Virus record (IMG/VR): IMGVR_UViG_3300012920_005529
Span: 1 to 45,803 of that record
Direction: 5' to 3' (one strand)
Origin: a virus
DNA length: 45,803 nt
Shown one piece after another: positions 7,181-15,363 of the stretch. The translations under genes and the position numbers were made by a program. The notes beneath the pieces are model-generated. The model saw only the letters and a list, made by a program, of their open reading frames with translations. It had not been told where the DNA came from and searched no databases. Each line of letters opens with the position of its first letter. Position 1 is the first letter of the stretch.

Positions 7181-9007
7181 CTATTTATAGTCAGGAGTAT
7201 AGATTTCTATCTCCTCGTCCTTTCCTTTTACTTTAATTTTACCGATGGGTATGGAGGCATAAGGGAATCCGAGTCTATCCTTAGTAAATGAGGAATAGAT
7301 TGTTTTGTAGTCTGCGTAATCACCTCTGGCTGCTGTTGCTTCGAGTCTTGCAGCGAGGTTGACAGCGTCGCCGATGACACTGTAATCAAAACGAGATTCA
7401 CTACCCATATTACCAACAATGCAGTCACCAGTATTGATACCTGTTCCAACATTGATAGGTGGGAGACCTTGTTCTTTGTATTTTTTCTGTAATTCATTAG
7501 TCTTTAATTCAATTTCAATTGCTGATTTAACTGCCATCTCGGCATGATTCTCGCATGGAAGTGGAGCATTCCAAAATGCCATGATACAGTCACCCATATA
7601 TTTATCAATCGTACCACCATTCTTCAATATTATCTTCGTCATTTGGTCTAGATACTCATTGATCAGTGCAACTAACCCTTCTGGATCGTTATTATTCTTG
7701 TAATGTTCAGAGATAGGAGTAAATCCACAAATGTCCATGAACAAAAATGTCATTTCTTTACGCTCACCACCAAGTTTCATCAGTGATGGGTCTTTTGCAA
7801 GCATGTCAACCATATCTGGCGACAAATATGTACCGAACTGACCTTTGATCATCTGTTTTTGCTTGAAATTTGTGTAAAATTGAACAAAACTACCGTGTGC
7901 AAACACTAAAATTAGCGTTAGAAGGTAAAAAATTGGGTCAAAAAGCAAAAAATACGTGCTGAACATGTAATTTGCACCAAAAATTGCAGCCGAAGCCAAT
8001 AAAATTGATAAAATTCCACTGATCAGGATTGAAATTTTGCTGAGCATGACTAAAATTACCAATGAGCCGATAATCGTCAACCCAATTTCGTATATTTTAA
8101 ACTCTGGCAGTCTTGAAATCGTTACACCACCAATCATAGTCTTCAAAAGATTGGCTTGCACGTCATGTGGGTACATTGAACCCATTGGAGTTGGGATTAA
8201 ATTAGAACCTTCAAAGGTTGCACCGACTATTGCAATGCTTCCATCAGGTATTTTGTCAAGTTCAGTGAATGAATACCTCTTAAATTCATTCCAAAACGCG
8301 ACATTTACATTTCCCATCTCATCAGTCTTTACAACATCAAACTTTGGAATCCTGACGAAGCGTATTCCGAGTTCATCAGTCTTGATTTGATAGGAAATAT
8401 CTCCAGCAGCGACTCTTAGAATGTCTAATGCAAGTGCTGGATACAATCTTCCCTCGAAATTTTCAAGCAGTGGTATTCTTCGAGTGATACCATCCGCGTC
8501 TGGTGTAGAAGATATTGTTCCATACCCTATTGCAGACTCCATAATCTCTTCACGAGCAAATAGCATACCTGAAAGTTCTGGTCGTATCTCCTCTGCACCT
8601 ATATCTCCGAATGTAGCATAGCCAGTTCCCTTTGGACGGTATTCAATGTTGGTTTTATTGGATGGTGCAATTGCTACAAGTGCATTTTTCTCGAACAACA
8701 CATCACCGAAGTCCATATCTCCACCAAGTCTATCTGGTTCTGAGAAGAGTATGTTGAATGCAATGATAGAGTTACCGAGTTTGTAAACCTCGTCAGCCAT
8801 AACGCTTCTTGGAATAGGATATTGTCCAAACTTTGCAAGACTTTGCTCGTCAATATCTACCAAAACAATTTGTTCTGATGTTTGGATGTCTTGATTTCGT
8901 TGTTGTAAATCAAACCAAGAAAGTCTTGCACTTTCTAGGAGAAAAGGATCTACGAGCCTGATCGCGACGAGCACTGCGACAGTGATTATGACATGCCATA
9001 TCTTCAT
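7181..9007 (-). CDS. CHASE2-domain class III adenylate cyclase
   Basis: The 608 residues begin with an N-terminal helix (about 4-20), then an extracytoplasmic CHASE2 sensor (about 30-295), three helices (about 304-375), and a cytoplasmic cyclase domain (about 415-608). The catalytic residues appear intact: metal Asp425 (FMDICGFT) and Asp473 (MGD), adenine-selecting Lys469, and transition-state Asn550 and Arg554 (VNLAAR). Ser543 replaces the usual Thr/Asp partner. The Lys points to ATP, hence cAMP, rather than GTP. It is the last gene of the curli-FecR operon and overlaps the FecR gene by 4 bases. An active receptor cyclase is very unusual in a phage genome. I judge the family certain and the activity likely. 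Confidence 0.93.
   Translation of the reverse strand: MKIWHVIITVAVLVAIRLVDPFLLESARLSWFDLQQRNQDIQTSEQIVLVDIDEQSLAKFGQYPIPRSVMADEVYKLGNSIIAFNILFSEPDRLGGDMDFGDVLFEKNALVAIAPSNKTNIEYRPKGTGYATFGDIGAEEIRPELSGMLFAREEIMESAIGYGTISSTPDADGITRRIPLLENFEGRLYPALALDILRVAAGDISYQIKTDELGIRFVRIPKFDVVKTDEMGNVNVAFWNEFKRYSFTELDKIPDGSIAIVGATFEGSNLIPTPMGSMYPHDVQANLLKTMIGGVTISRLPEFKIYEIGLTIIGSLVILVMLSKISILISGILSILLASAAIFGANYMFSTYFLLFDPIFYLLTLILVFAHGSFVQFYTNFKQKQMIKGQFGTYLSPDMVDMLAKDPSLMKLGGERKEMTFLFMDICGFTPISEHYKNNNDPEGLVALINEYLDQMTKIILKNGGTIDKYMGDCIMAFWNAPLPCENHAEMAVKSAIEIELKTNELQKKYKEQGLPPINVGTGINTGDCIVGNMGSESRFDYSVIGDAVNLAARLEATAARGDYADYKTIYSSFTKDRLGFPYASIPIGKIKVKGKDEEIEIYTPDYK
7182..7189 (-). promoter_or_regulatory. 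T4-type late promoter TATAAATA
   Basis: The exact consensus is on the minus strand, inside the last codons of the cyclase gene and about 24 bases before the start at 7158. Confidence 0.75.
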
Positions 9008-10119
9008 TGAGAGATATTTATTTTGTTGGTGTCACCTTTATTGATGACTATTGGGTCGAGTAGTTTTCCGTCTTGTTCTATTACTATTTCTGTTTGTGCA
9101 CTTTGGTCTACAGATATTTCAACGATGTCTGATACTTCTCTCCTCACTACAATTTTTTCGCCATCAACGATTGTAGCGACTTGTGTTACAGTATCAAATC
9201 CCTCTGCAGTTCCTTCAATATTAATATCGCCTGTTTGTTGTTCTTCTTTTAGAAGTTCAGTCTCAAGATCTGAATACTGATCAAGAAGATTTTCTAATAG
9301 TTCAACATCAAGGAAATTAATATCAAGTTCAGTAAATTCGAGATAATCTCTCTCGAGTTCTTCATCATCAAGTAATACCTCGTCTAAGAAATCTATATCT
9401 AATGGATTGATGTTTCTTATTGCACTTGTTGATGCATAGAAATCCTCTACAGACTGCATTTCTTTTGGTGGTGTTATGATCAGAATATTGTCTAGCATAT
9501 CCAAAGATAAATCTAGGATTGCTGGGTTTGTTGGTGGTAGTTCAGCTACCGATGTTGTTGTAGATTCGAATGGTTTATTTAATACAACATCTCCTGTCAT
9601 TGTTGATACAATAATCTCTCCAGAAGATATCCCATTAATATCGGGAAGGAGAATCACCAGAGTTCTTCCAAACTCATCAACAGTTACTGTGAAATCTGTT
9701 CCACGTATTCCTATCGATGCAGTTGGAGTACGAAGTCTAATGTTCTCCTTCTCGATTGTGCCCAGTGAACCTGTGATGAAACGAGCAGTTCCCTGTGCGA
9801 ATGTCATAGCCAAATCTGACTTTGTTGGGTCGTCATCAAAGACTACATTATCAATTACAATACGAGTATGTTCAGTCATTCTAAGTTTGCTATCATCTAC
9901 AAACCTGACCTGCATACGACCCTCGCCAGTGCGAAGGTCGTCTTTTGTAATTACATCAGAACCTTTTTGTGGTTCTAATGATTGTTCTTCTCTAACAATT
10001 TCTCTCCAGCCAACCGCACGATCGACTGAACCTACATCGCTAGTTGCAACCTGTGGCAGTACCAGAATCAGACTGGCTAATGCACACGTCTGCATTCGTT
10101 TGCGAAGTTCCATCACCAT
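9004..10119 (-). CDS. Secreted FecR-domain protein
   Basis: This 371-residue protein has a Sec signal peptide (hydrophobic run within about residues 10-27). Then comes a FecR domain (about 40-190) with the conserved GRMQVRF, SKLRM, GTARFITG and TPTASIGIRGTDF elements. The C-terminal half is acidic, with Leu/Asp/Glu repeats. FecR domains bind periplasmic or surface ligands, and FecR genes often sit beside CHASE2 cyclase genes in bacteria, so this may be the cyclase's ligand-sensing partner. The frame overlaps the curlin-like gene by up to 80 bases. ATG 10095 is an alternative start that still leaves the signal peptide. Confidence 0.85.
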   Translation of the reverse strand: MVMELRKRMQTCALASLILVLPQVATSDVGSVDRAVGWREIVREEQSLEPQKGSDVITKDDLRTGEGRMQVRFVDDSKLRMTEHTRIVIDNVVFDDDPTKSDLAMTFAQGTARFITGSLGTIEKENIRLRTPTASIGIRGTDFTVTVDEFGRTLVILLPDINGISSGEIIVSTMTGDVVLNKPFESTTTSVAELPPTNPAILDLSLDMLDNILIITPPKEMQSVEDFYASTSAIRNINPLDIDFLDEVLLDDEELERDYLEFTELDINFLDVELLENLLDQYSDLETELLKEEQQTGDINIEGTAEGFDTVTQVATIVDGEKIVVRREVSDIVEISVDQSAQTEIVIEQDGKLLDPIVINKGDTNKINISQ

Positions 10120-10771
10120 TTACCTCTACTGATAATAAGTCTTTTTGCAGCGTAGATTGTTGATCGATAGTTACATTCCAATAATTACCATCACCAGTTA
10201 AGGACATTTCGTGACCGTCATATCCGTCTGCGTCGTATGTTAATGTATTGTTGTCACCAATCCAGTCAACAATGTTACTGAAGCTACCTACATCAATGTC
10301 GATAGTGGCTGTGTTAAAGTCGCCATCAATGGTCCAATCGAATGTTCCATTGCTTGCTGCATCATTTGTTCCTACGTTTAAATCAAGTTCATTATTACCA
10401 CCTGTGATTCCAAGTATGTAATTTCCATCTGTTGCGCCGTATGTGTTGGATGGGTCGATATTCCAGTTGATAGAGTTGGTACTTCCAGCAATATCAATAT
10501 CTATATCCGATCCTCCTCCAACGATGTCACCAATGATAGAGTTACTTGAACCAACTGTGTCGATAGAGAAAATAATATTATCTCCTTGCAACTTCATTTT
10601 GGTCGTGTCAGATTCAGATCCTCCGACTTTGTTACCGCTACCATCTTGAGTAATGTCGATATTCACACCGTCTCCAATTTGGTCGATGTAAATCGCATTA
10701 TCAGCCCATACAGGCGATGTCCCTGCGTTTACGAGGAACAACATTACAAATATTTTTCTAATGTTATTCAT
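10040..10771 (-). CDS. Curlin-like repeat protein
   Basis: This 243-residue protein has a signal peptide (cleavage near ADNA, residue 24) and then Gly/Asn/Asp/Ile-rich imperfect repeats. The first, IDQIGDGVNIDITQDGSGN, closely follows the curlin pattern Q-x-G-x2-N-x-I-x-I-x-Q-x-G. Later repeats lose the Gln but keep the G-x-x-N spacing, consistent with a beta-solenoid. It lies immediately after csgG (8-base overlap), where a fibre subunit would be expected. A phage-made surface fibre or pore-gating partner is inferred. CsgA and CsgB cannot be told apart here. Confidence 0.8.
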   Translation of the reverse strand: MNNIRKIFVMLFLVNAGTSPVWADNAIYIDQIGDGVNIDITQDGSGNKVGGSESDTTKMKLQGDNIIFSIDTVGSSNSIIGDIVGGGSDIDIDIAGSTNSINWNIDPSNTYGATDGNYILGITGGNNELDLNVGTNDAASNGTFDWTIDGDFNTATIDIDVGSFSNIVDWIGDNNTLTYDADGYDGHEMSLTGDGNYWNVTIDQQSTLQKDLLSVEVNGDGTSQTNADVCISQSDSGTATGCN

Positions 10772-11579
10772 TGCTTACTCCGTTATATGTCCAGAACCCA
10801 AGTTGGTTTCCACGTTTTATGAGTTCTAAGACACCTGTTTCTATTGCTCTTTGCGTGGCAATTGATACGCTTTCATTTTGGGCAACACCAGACTCTATTT
10901 CTACGAGTTCAGTTCCTTGCTCAATAAATTTGAACACGTCTCCACCGTATGCCGTGGATAATATAGTTTTGCTTGATAAAACCTCAAGTAATACCTCGCC
11001 AGTCGCAACACTCACTAAACGAATGTTCACCGTTATTGTATCTCGACTAAATTCTCTACTGGATCCGATACCAAGATATCGTGCACCAGCACCACCAGAA
11101 TCAGTGCCATGGTCATAACCGACTATGCCACCTGTTATAATCATACCTGCGAAAGTGAGTGCAGGTAATTTTTTTGCACCCTCTCCGTCGTAACTTTGTC
11201 GCGTCTGCCTGATTAGTTGACGCTCTTTTGTCAGATCGTCTAAGACTTGACGATCGATAACACGGAAAAAGTTACCGTTTGCAGCACGTGTCAATGCTCT
11301 GATCAGATATACATCTGGAGCCTGAGTTACTGCAGTGCTGAATGATGTTCCACCACCAGCGTTTTGTTTTTTCTGTCCTGTCTGATCAGTGAATCTATAC
11401 ACCGCAACAGACGGTTTCCTTACTGGAGGATGAATTGCTATAAGTTCTTTTTCTAATAAAGTAAGTTGTACTTCAGCAGATTCTTCCTTTGGTATCTCCC
11501 ATCCTGAACCAGTACTGGCACAGCTAGATACCAAAATCCCCAATAGGAATAGTGATAACAGTGACTTTACCGTTCTCAT
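10764..11579 (-). CDS. csgG: CsgG-family outer-membrane curli secretion lipoprotein
   Basis: This 271-residue protein, near the usual CsgG length, has a lipoprotein signal peptide ending in lipobox VSSC (Cys about residue 20). The core shows the CsgG pattern: VAVYRFTDQTGQ, RALTRAANGNFFRVIDR, FAGMIITGGIVGYD, the Arg/Thr-rich transmembrane strands (TVNIRLVSVATGEVL) and the C-terminal helix region. CsgG forms a nonameric outer-membrane channel for curlin export. It overlaps csgF by 56 bases. In a phage it could export the curlin-like protein or simply permeabilise the outer membrane late in infection. Confidence 0.93.
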   Translation of the reverse strand: MRTVKSLLSLFLLGILVSSCASTGSGWEIPKEESAEVQLTLLEKELIAIHPPVRKPSVAVYRFTDQTGQKKQNAGGGTSFSTAVTQAPDVYLIRALTRAANGNFFRVIDRQVLDDLTKERQLIRQTRQSYDGEGAKKLPALTFAGMIITGGIVGYDHGTDSGGAGARYLGIGSSREFSRDTITVNIRLVSVATGEVLLEVLSSKTILSTAYGGDVFKFIEQGTELVEIESGVAQNESVSIATQRAIETGVLELIKRGNQLGFWTYNGVSNE

Positions 11580-12000
11580 CCGTTATTGTTAACTCCACTT
11601 TCTCGCCATCGCTGACGTAAGTTATTCCTGTACCTTCAATATTGAAGGATCCCTCACTACTTGGATTTTCTCCAAACATACTCTCTACTAATTGTCTTGA
11701 GAGTGTAGAATAAATTCTGCTCTCAACATTACGAATGAATTTCGCGAGTGTAGTATTCTCAGCGTCTCTTTCAAGTTGTTTTTGTATATCTTCCAGTTCT
11801 TGTTTCAGTGCTTCTTTACGAGAAGTTTCTTGGTTTTCAATCGTCAAATAATGAGACGATTGATTTATACCGCTAAACGATGGAGATTTAAACTTATGTT
11901 CTTTTGGTGTACCGTGTGCAGGCACTGCTATTAGCAATAGTGCCATCACAAAAACAAACATCAATCCATATACGTTAGCGTTTCTTTGGTTTCTTTTCAT
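11524..12000 (-). CDS. csgF: CsgF-family curli assembly protein
   Basis: This 158-residue protein has a signal peptide (hydrophobic run about residues 12-29). Directly after it comes KFKSPSFSG, the CsgF N-terminal motif that inserts into the CsgG channel. A helical neck (about 50-100) and a beta-rich end (ITYVSDGEKVELTITDENG) match CsgF architecture. It lies just upstream of csgG in the same operon, which supports both calls. It overlaps the small membrane protein upstream by 26 bases. Confidence 0.88.
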   Translation of the reverse strand: MKRNQRNANVYGLMFVFVMALLLIAVPAHGTPKEHKFKSPSFSGINQSSHYLTIENQETSRKEALKQELEDIQKQLERDAENTTLAKFIRNVESRIYSTLSRQLVESMFGENPSSEGSFNIEGTGITYVSDGEKVELTITDENGKVTVITIPIGDFGI

Positions 12001-12232
12001 CCTCTAACCCCTTCACCTCGATAGCTGTATCCAGCTTTTCTTGTAGGCGAATAATGTCGTTATCTAACATGCGCACACGATCGATTAATGCAATCAATGT
12101 AGTTTGCGCGTCCTCTAAATTTGCTTCAATTTTCTCTGTGATTGTCTTCCAGACATAGTAAACCATATACAGCATACCAATTGCTGCAACTATCGGAAAT
12201 CCGAAGTCTTTAATTGCGGTTACGATATCCAT
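11975..12232 (-). CDS. Small membrane protein with coiled coil, YvrJ-like (copy 2)
   Basis: This 85-residue protein has an N-terminal transmembrane helix preceded by GFPIV (about residues 11-30), then a coiled coil (about 33-70) and a Lys-rich tail. It is a paralogue of the next gene upstream, and their junction is TAATG, so translation is coupled. The GF-P-I start before the helix resembles YvrJ-family proteins. A role in holin or spanin function, or in gating the CsgG pore, is possible given the position, but unproven. Confidence 0.7.
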   Translation of the reverse strand: MDIVTAIKDFGFPIVAAIGMLYMVYYVWKTITEKIEANLEDAQTTLIALIDRVRMLDNDIIRLQEKLDTAIEVKGLEDEKKPKKR

Positions 12233-12513
12233 TAGTCTCTCCTTGCATCTGTTTTACCATCTGCTCTGGAGATACGATTCAATGACGGTCTAATTCCTAA
12301 TACAACACACATGGTTGTATCAAGTCTAATTAAGTCATGGTTCATTGTTTTGATACGATTATCGAGTGCTTTCACGATCCCGTGCATACTATTCACCTGA
12401 TCAATAACACCAGCCATAATGTATCGTAAGGTTAGGAACATGAAGAAACCACCAACAATGGCACTTGCAATTGGGAATCCCAACTCGCCCACTAGGGTAA
12501 AAATTTCTTCCAT
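12232..12513 (-). CDS. Small membrane protein with coiled coil, YvrJ-like (copy 1)
   Basis: This 93-residue protein has a transmembrane helix (about residues 12-35, starting GFPIA), a helical segment NSMHGIVKALDNRIKTMNHD and a basic tail. It is the first gene of the minus-strand curli operon, behind AGAGAGAG and the late promoter at 12573-12580. Its length, single N-terminal helix and late timing would fit a class III-like holin. The paralogue downstream suggests a two-component membrane assembly. Confidence 0.7.
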   Translation of the reverse strand: MEEIFTLVGELGFPIASAIVGGFFMFLTLRYIMAGVIDQVNSMHGIVKALDNRIKTMNHDLIRLDTTMCVVLGIRPSLNRISRADGKTDARRD

Positions 12514-12541
12514 ATTTTCTCTCTCTTTAACATATCAATGC

Positions 12542-12570
12542 TTGACAATCAAGACATGATATAGTACGAT
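12542..12570 (+). promoter_or_regulatory. Early sigma70-like promoter for the glycan block
   Basis: TTGACA at 12542-12547 and TACGAT at 12565-12570 have a 17-base spacer. An alternative -10, TATAGT at 12560-12565, has poor spacing. It lies upstream of the gene at 12624, and a minus-strand late promoter follows three bases later. Confidence 0.55.
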
Positions 12571-12572
12571 AC

Positions 12573-12580
12573 TATTTATA
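12573..12580 (-). promoter_or_regulatory. T4-type late promoter of the curli operon
   Basis: Exact TATAAATA on the minus strand, about 60 bases before the first curli-operon gene at 12513. Transcription from it would cross the plus-strand early promoter at 12542-12570. Confidence 0.8.
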
Positions 12581-12623
12581 ATCAAGCTGGTATTTCTAGC
12601 ATAAATAAGAGAGATAATTAGTT

Positions 12624-13253
12624 ATGGAAAGACCAGTGGAAATAAAACCTCAAACCCTTGCAGACTGGATGAAGTTTATTAGATTTCATCCTGACCTAGC
12701 TGAACGATTTATGGATTGTTTTTGGGAGAGTCAACTTGAAAGTAAAGGTCATTTACTTTCTGCATTAAAAAATATTGGACACTTAGGTAACACATATATC
12801 TTTGGTGGTTGGTATGGCATTCTTGCAAAACTTATAGAAGACTCTGATAACCTTTCTCATTCTGCTCTTGTTTCTATTGATATAGATCCAATATGTGATT
12901 GGGTCATTTCAAACACATACAGCAAACCGACATCAATAGCCCCATTTACTGCAGACATGGGCTCGTTTAATTATTCAAATGCACATGTACCAGACACTGT
13001 AATCAATACTGCAACTGAACACGTGACGCAAGATACATACGATGCGTGGTGGGATAAAATACCAGAAGGAACTTTGTATGTATTACAAGGTAACAATTTT
13101 TGGGATGACCCAGAGCATATAAGATGTGCACACAACATAGAAGAATTTAAAAGAATTAACCACTGCAAGGATACACAAACAGAGTTTTCTTTTCCTTGTG
13201 GTGGTCCAAATAATTCTGAGTTCTCAAGATTTATGGTATTAGGATATAAATGA
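12624..13253 (+). CDS. Putative class I SAM-dependent methyltransferase
   Basis: This 209-residue protein shows a glycine-containing motif I (YIFGGWYGILAKL, about residues 58-70) followed by a second strand ending in acidic residues (SIDIDPICDWV). That is the usual adenosyl-binding layout of class I methyltransferases. The rest is not diagnostic of a substrate. It is the first gene of the plus-strand modification block and shares 4 bases with the glycosyltransferase gene after it. A small-molecule or sugar target is inferred from the neighbours. Confidence 0.6.
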   Translation: MERPVEIKPQTLADWMKFIRFHPDLAERFMDCFWESQLESKGHLLSALKNIGHLGNTYIFGGWYGILAKLIEDSDNLSHSALVSIDIDPICDWVISNTYSKPTSIAPFTADMGSFNYSNAHVPDTVINTATEHVTQDTYDAWWDKIPEGTLYVLQGNNFWDDPEHIRCAHNIEEFKRINHCKDTQTEFSFPCGGPNNSEFSRFMVLGYK

Positions 13254-13969
13254 TTACACTGATCACAACTTATTTTGAAGACCCATACAGATTAGATTTC
13301 TTTATACAAAATAATTATAATGAAGATTTCTTTTCAGAATTAATTATTGTTGATGATGGATCTCCCAATTCACCTGCAATTGATATTGTAAAAGATTACC
13401 CAGACAAAAATATAAGTTTGTTTAGAGTTAAAAAAGACATAGGTTTTAATTCTCATGGTTGTCGTAATCTTGCAATGAAGCATGTAGAAACAGAGTGGGC
13501 ATGGTTAACAGATGTAGACCGAGAAGGCATTGATGAATGTGCTGAGATTGTTAGTAGATATATTGAATCTCACAGACACGATGAATATTATAACTTCTTA
13601 CTCGGTAAGAAAAAAGAAGTAACACACAATGATTATTGTATAAGAACAGAGGACTTTTGGAAGTCTGGTGGATATGACGAAGAATATGTAAATATGCATA
13701 TGGGCGATAGAATCTTTATTGAACGATTAAATTCATACTTGACACCCACAACAATACCATATATAATAAATCCGACTCGAAAACAACGTGTGTGTAAGTA
13801 TAGAGATATCGGGATTACTGTATATCCTGATGATAATACTATGCTTCATCCGAGAATTGATAGAGAAAAACTAAAACAAATAGATGATACAGTAAAACAT
13901 AGAAACAAAAATCCTGAAACATGGATTCGTGATAACATTATTAATTTTGATTGGGAACAAATTATATGA
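13250..13969 (+). CDS. GT-A (family 2-like) glycosyltransferase
   Basis: This 239-residue protein has the GT-A start: ITTYFEDPYRL, then IIVDDGSP (about residues 32-39). An LTDVDREG segment (about 84-91) supplies the DxD metal and nucleotide-sugar motif. It has no membrane segment, unlike long polymer synthases, so it probably transfers a single sugar in the cytoplasm. The overlap with both neighbours (ATGA) places it in one operon with the methyltransferase and a radical SAM enzyme. Confidence 0.75.
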   Translation: MITLITTYFEDPYRLDFFIQNNYNEDFFSELIIVDDGSPNSPAIDIVKDYPDKNISLFRVKKDIGFNSHGCRNLAMKHVETEWAWLTDVDREGIDECAEIVSRYIESHRHDEYYNFLLGKKKEVTHNDYCIRTEDFWKSGGYDEEYVNMHMGDRIFIERLNSYLTPTTIPYIINPTRKQRVCKYRDIGITVYPDDNTMLHPRIDREKLKQIDDTVKHRNKNPETWIRDNIINFDWEQII

Positions 13970-15363
13970 GTGATTTAGATAAGGCACTTCTATTGCGCGA
14001 TGCAATGGACGATGTTTTCAGTCCTACTTTTTGTTTCGCTAAATGGTATCATACAACTATTTACTTACAGACAGGTATGACACATTCCTGTTATCATCCA
14101 GCACCACATAAAATACCATTAGAAGGATTGGCTGAAAATCCTTCAATGTTACACAACACACCACACAAGAAAGATGAACGTAAGCAGATGCTAAACGGTG
14201 AAAAGTGTGTTGGATGTAATTACTGTTGGAATGTTGAAGCTATGGGTGAGGATTATATTTCTGACCGTGTGATCAGAAGTGCATCTCTTTACAAGAAAGA
14301 AAGAATGGATAATATCATTGCTTCTGATTGGGATATGGATGTAAATCCAGATTATATCGAACTTGCCTTCAGTAATGAATGTAATTTTAAATGTGGTTAT
14401 TGTCATCCTAATTCTTCGTCTCGATTTATGTCAGAGATTAAGAAATTTGGACCATATGATATGGTGAAGAATCATAGACTCGATATTGATTGGTTCAAAG
14501 CATACGAAGAAGGTCAAAACCCTTATGTAGAAGCGTGGTGGAGATGGTATCCAGAAGTTGTTAAGACTCTGAGTATTCTTAGACTTACTGGTGGTGAACC
14601 ACTTATGCATAAATCAACTTGGAGATTATTTGAAGAATTACATAGAAACCCTCAACCGCATTTAGAATTAAACATAAATACCAATCTTGGTGTTAAAGAG
14701 AAGTTCGTTGACAACCTTGTAGGTAATGTAAATCTGATCAGAGAGAAAAAGGGAGTCAAAAGTTTTGCTCTGTATACAAGTATTGATTGTTGGAATAAAA
14801 GAGCAGAATATATTAGAACTGGATTGAAACTTGATTTGTGGGAGAGAAACTTCCACACTTATGCGATGGGTACGAAAACACCAATCAATCTTATGATAAC
14901 CTTCAATGCATTGACTGTATCTACATTCAAAACATTGTTGGAGAAAATTTTAGAATGGCGTAAACAATACGAGGGAATCATTGTTCCAGATAGCACATCA
15001 AAGAGAACAATTCGATTCGATACACCATACCTCAAAGAACCACTTCATTATGATATGAATATTTTACCGAAAGATGAATTCATGCCGTATATGAAAGAGA
15101 GTTTAGATTTCATCGAGCAAAATATAGACGACTCCGATCCAACTATGTTTCAGACTGTTGAGTTTGAGAAGTTCAGACGTGTTCACGATTATATGAAAAC
15201 AAGTGATTACGGTGAAGAAAAATTAAACGAAGGTCGTAAAGATTTTTACAATTGGTTCAATGAACACGACCGCAGAAGAAACACTAATTTTTTGGAGACA
15301 TTTCCCGAATATGAAAATTTTTATAACAGGTGTCGCAGGATTTCTGGGCAGTCACCTAGCTGA
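13966..15363 (+). CDS. Radical SAM enzyme with N-terminal Cys-rich region
   Basis: The 465 residues start at ATG 13966, which overlaps the upstream stop. The motif CNFKCGYC (about residues 139-146) binds the [4Fe-4S] cluster, and LTGGEP lies about 70 residues later as in radical SAM barrels. Before the barrel is a Cys/His-rich region (HSCYHP, then CVGCNYCW) that may hold an auxiliary cluster, the reverse of the usual C-terminal SPASM order. The substrate is unknown. The sugar-enzyme neighbours suggest a nucleotide sugar or glycan, but a peptide is possible. Confidence 0.88.
   Translation: MSDLDKALLLRDAMDDVFSPTFCFAKWYHTTIYLQTGMTHSCYHPAPHKIPLEGLAENPSMLHNTPHKKDERKQMLNGEKCVGCNYCWNVEAMGEDYISDRVIRSASLYKKERMDNIIASDWDMDVNPDYIELAFSNECNFKCGYCHPNSSSRFMSEIKKFGPYDMVKNHRLDIDWFKAYEEGQNPYVEAWWRWYPEVVKTLSILRLTGGEPLMHKSTWRLFEELHRNPQPHLELNINTNLGVKEKFVDNLVGNVNLIREKKGVKSFALYTSIDCWNKRAEYIRTGLKLDLWERNFHTYAMGTKTPINLMITFNALTVSTFKTLLEKILEWRKQYEGIIVPDSTSKRTIRFDTPYLKEPLHYDMNILPKDEFMPYMKESLDFIEQNIDDSDPTMFQTVEFEKFRRVHDYMKTSDYGEEKLNEGRKDFYNWFNEHDRRRNTNFLETFPEYENFYNRCRRISGQSPS

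Noticed and set aside
9476-10132. Plus-strand open frame of 218 codons opposite the FecR gene
   Set aside because: It is the shadow of a well-supported minus-strand FecR frame, is Ser/Ile/Val-rich without motifs, and has no ribosome binding site.
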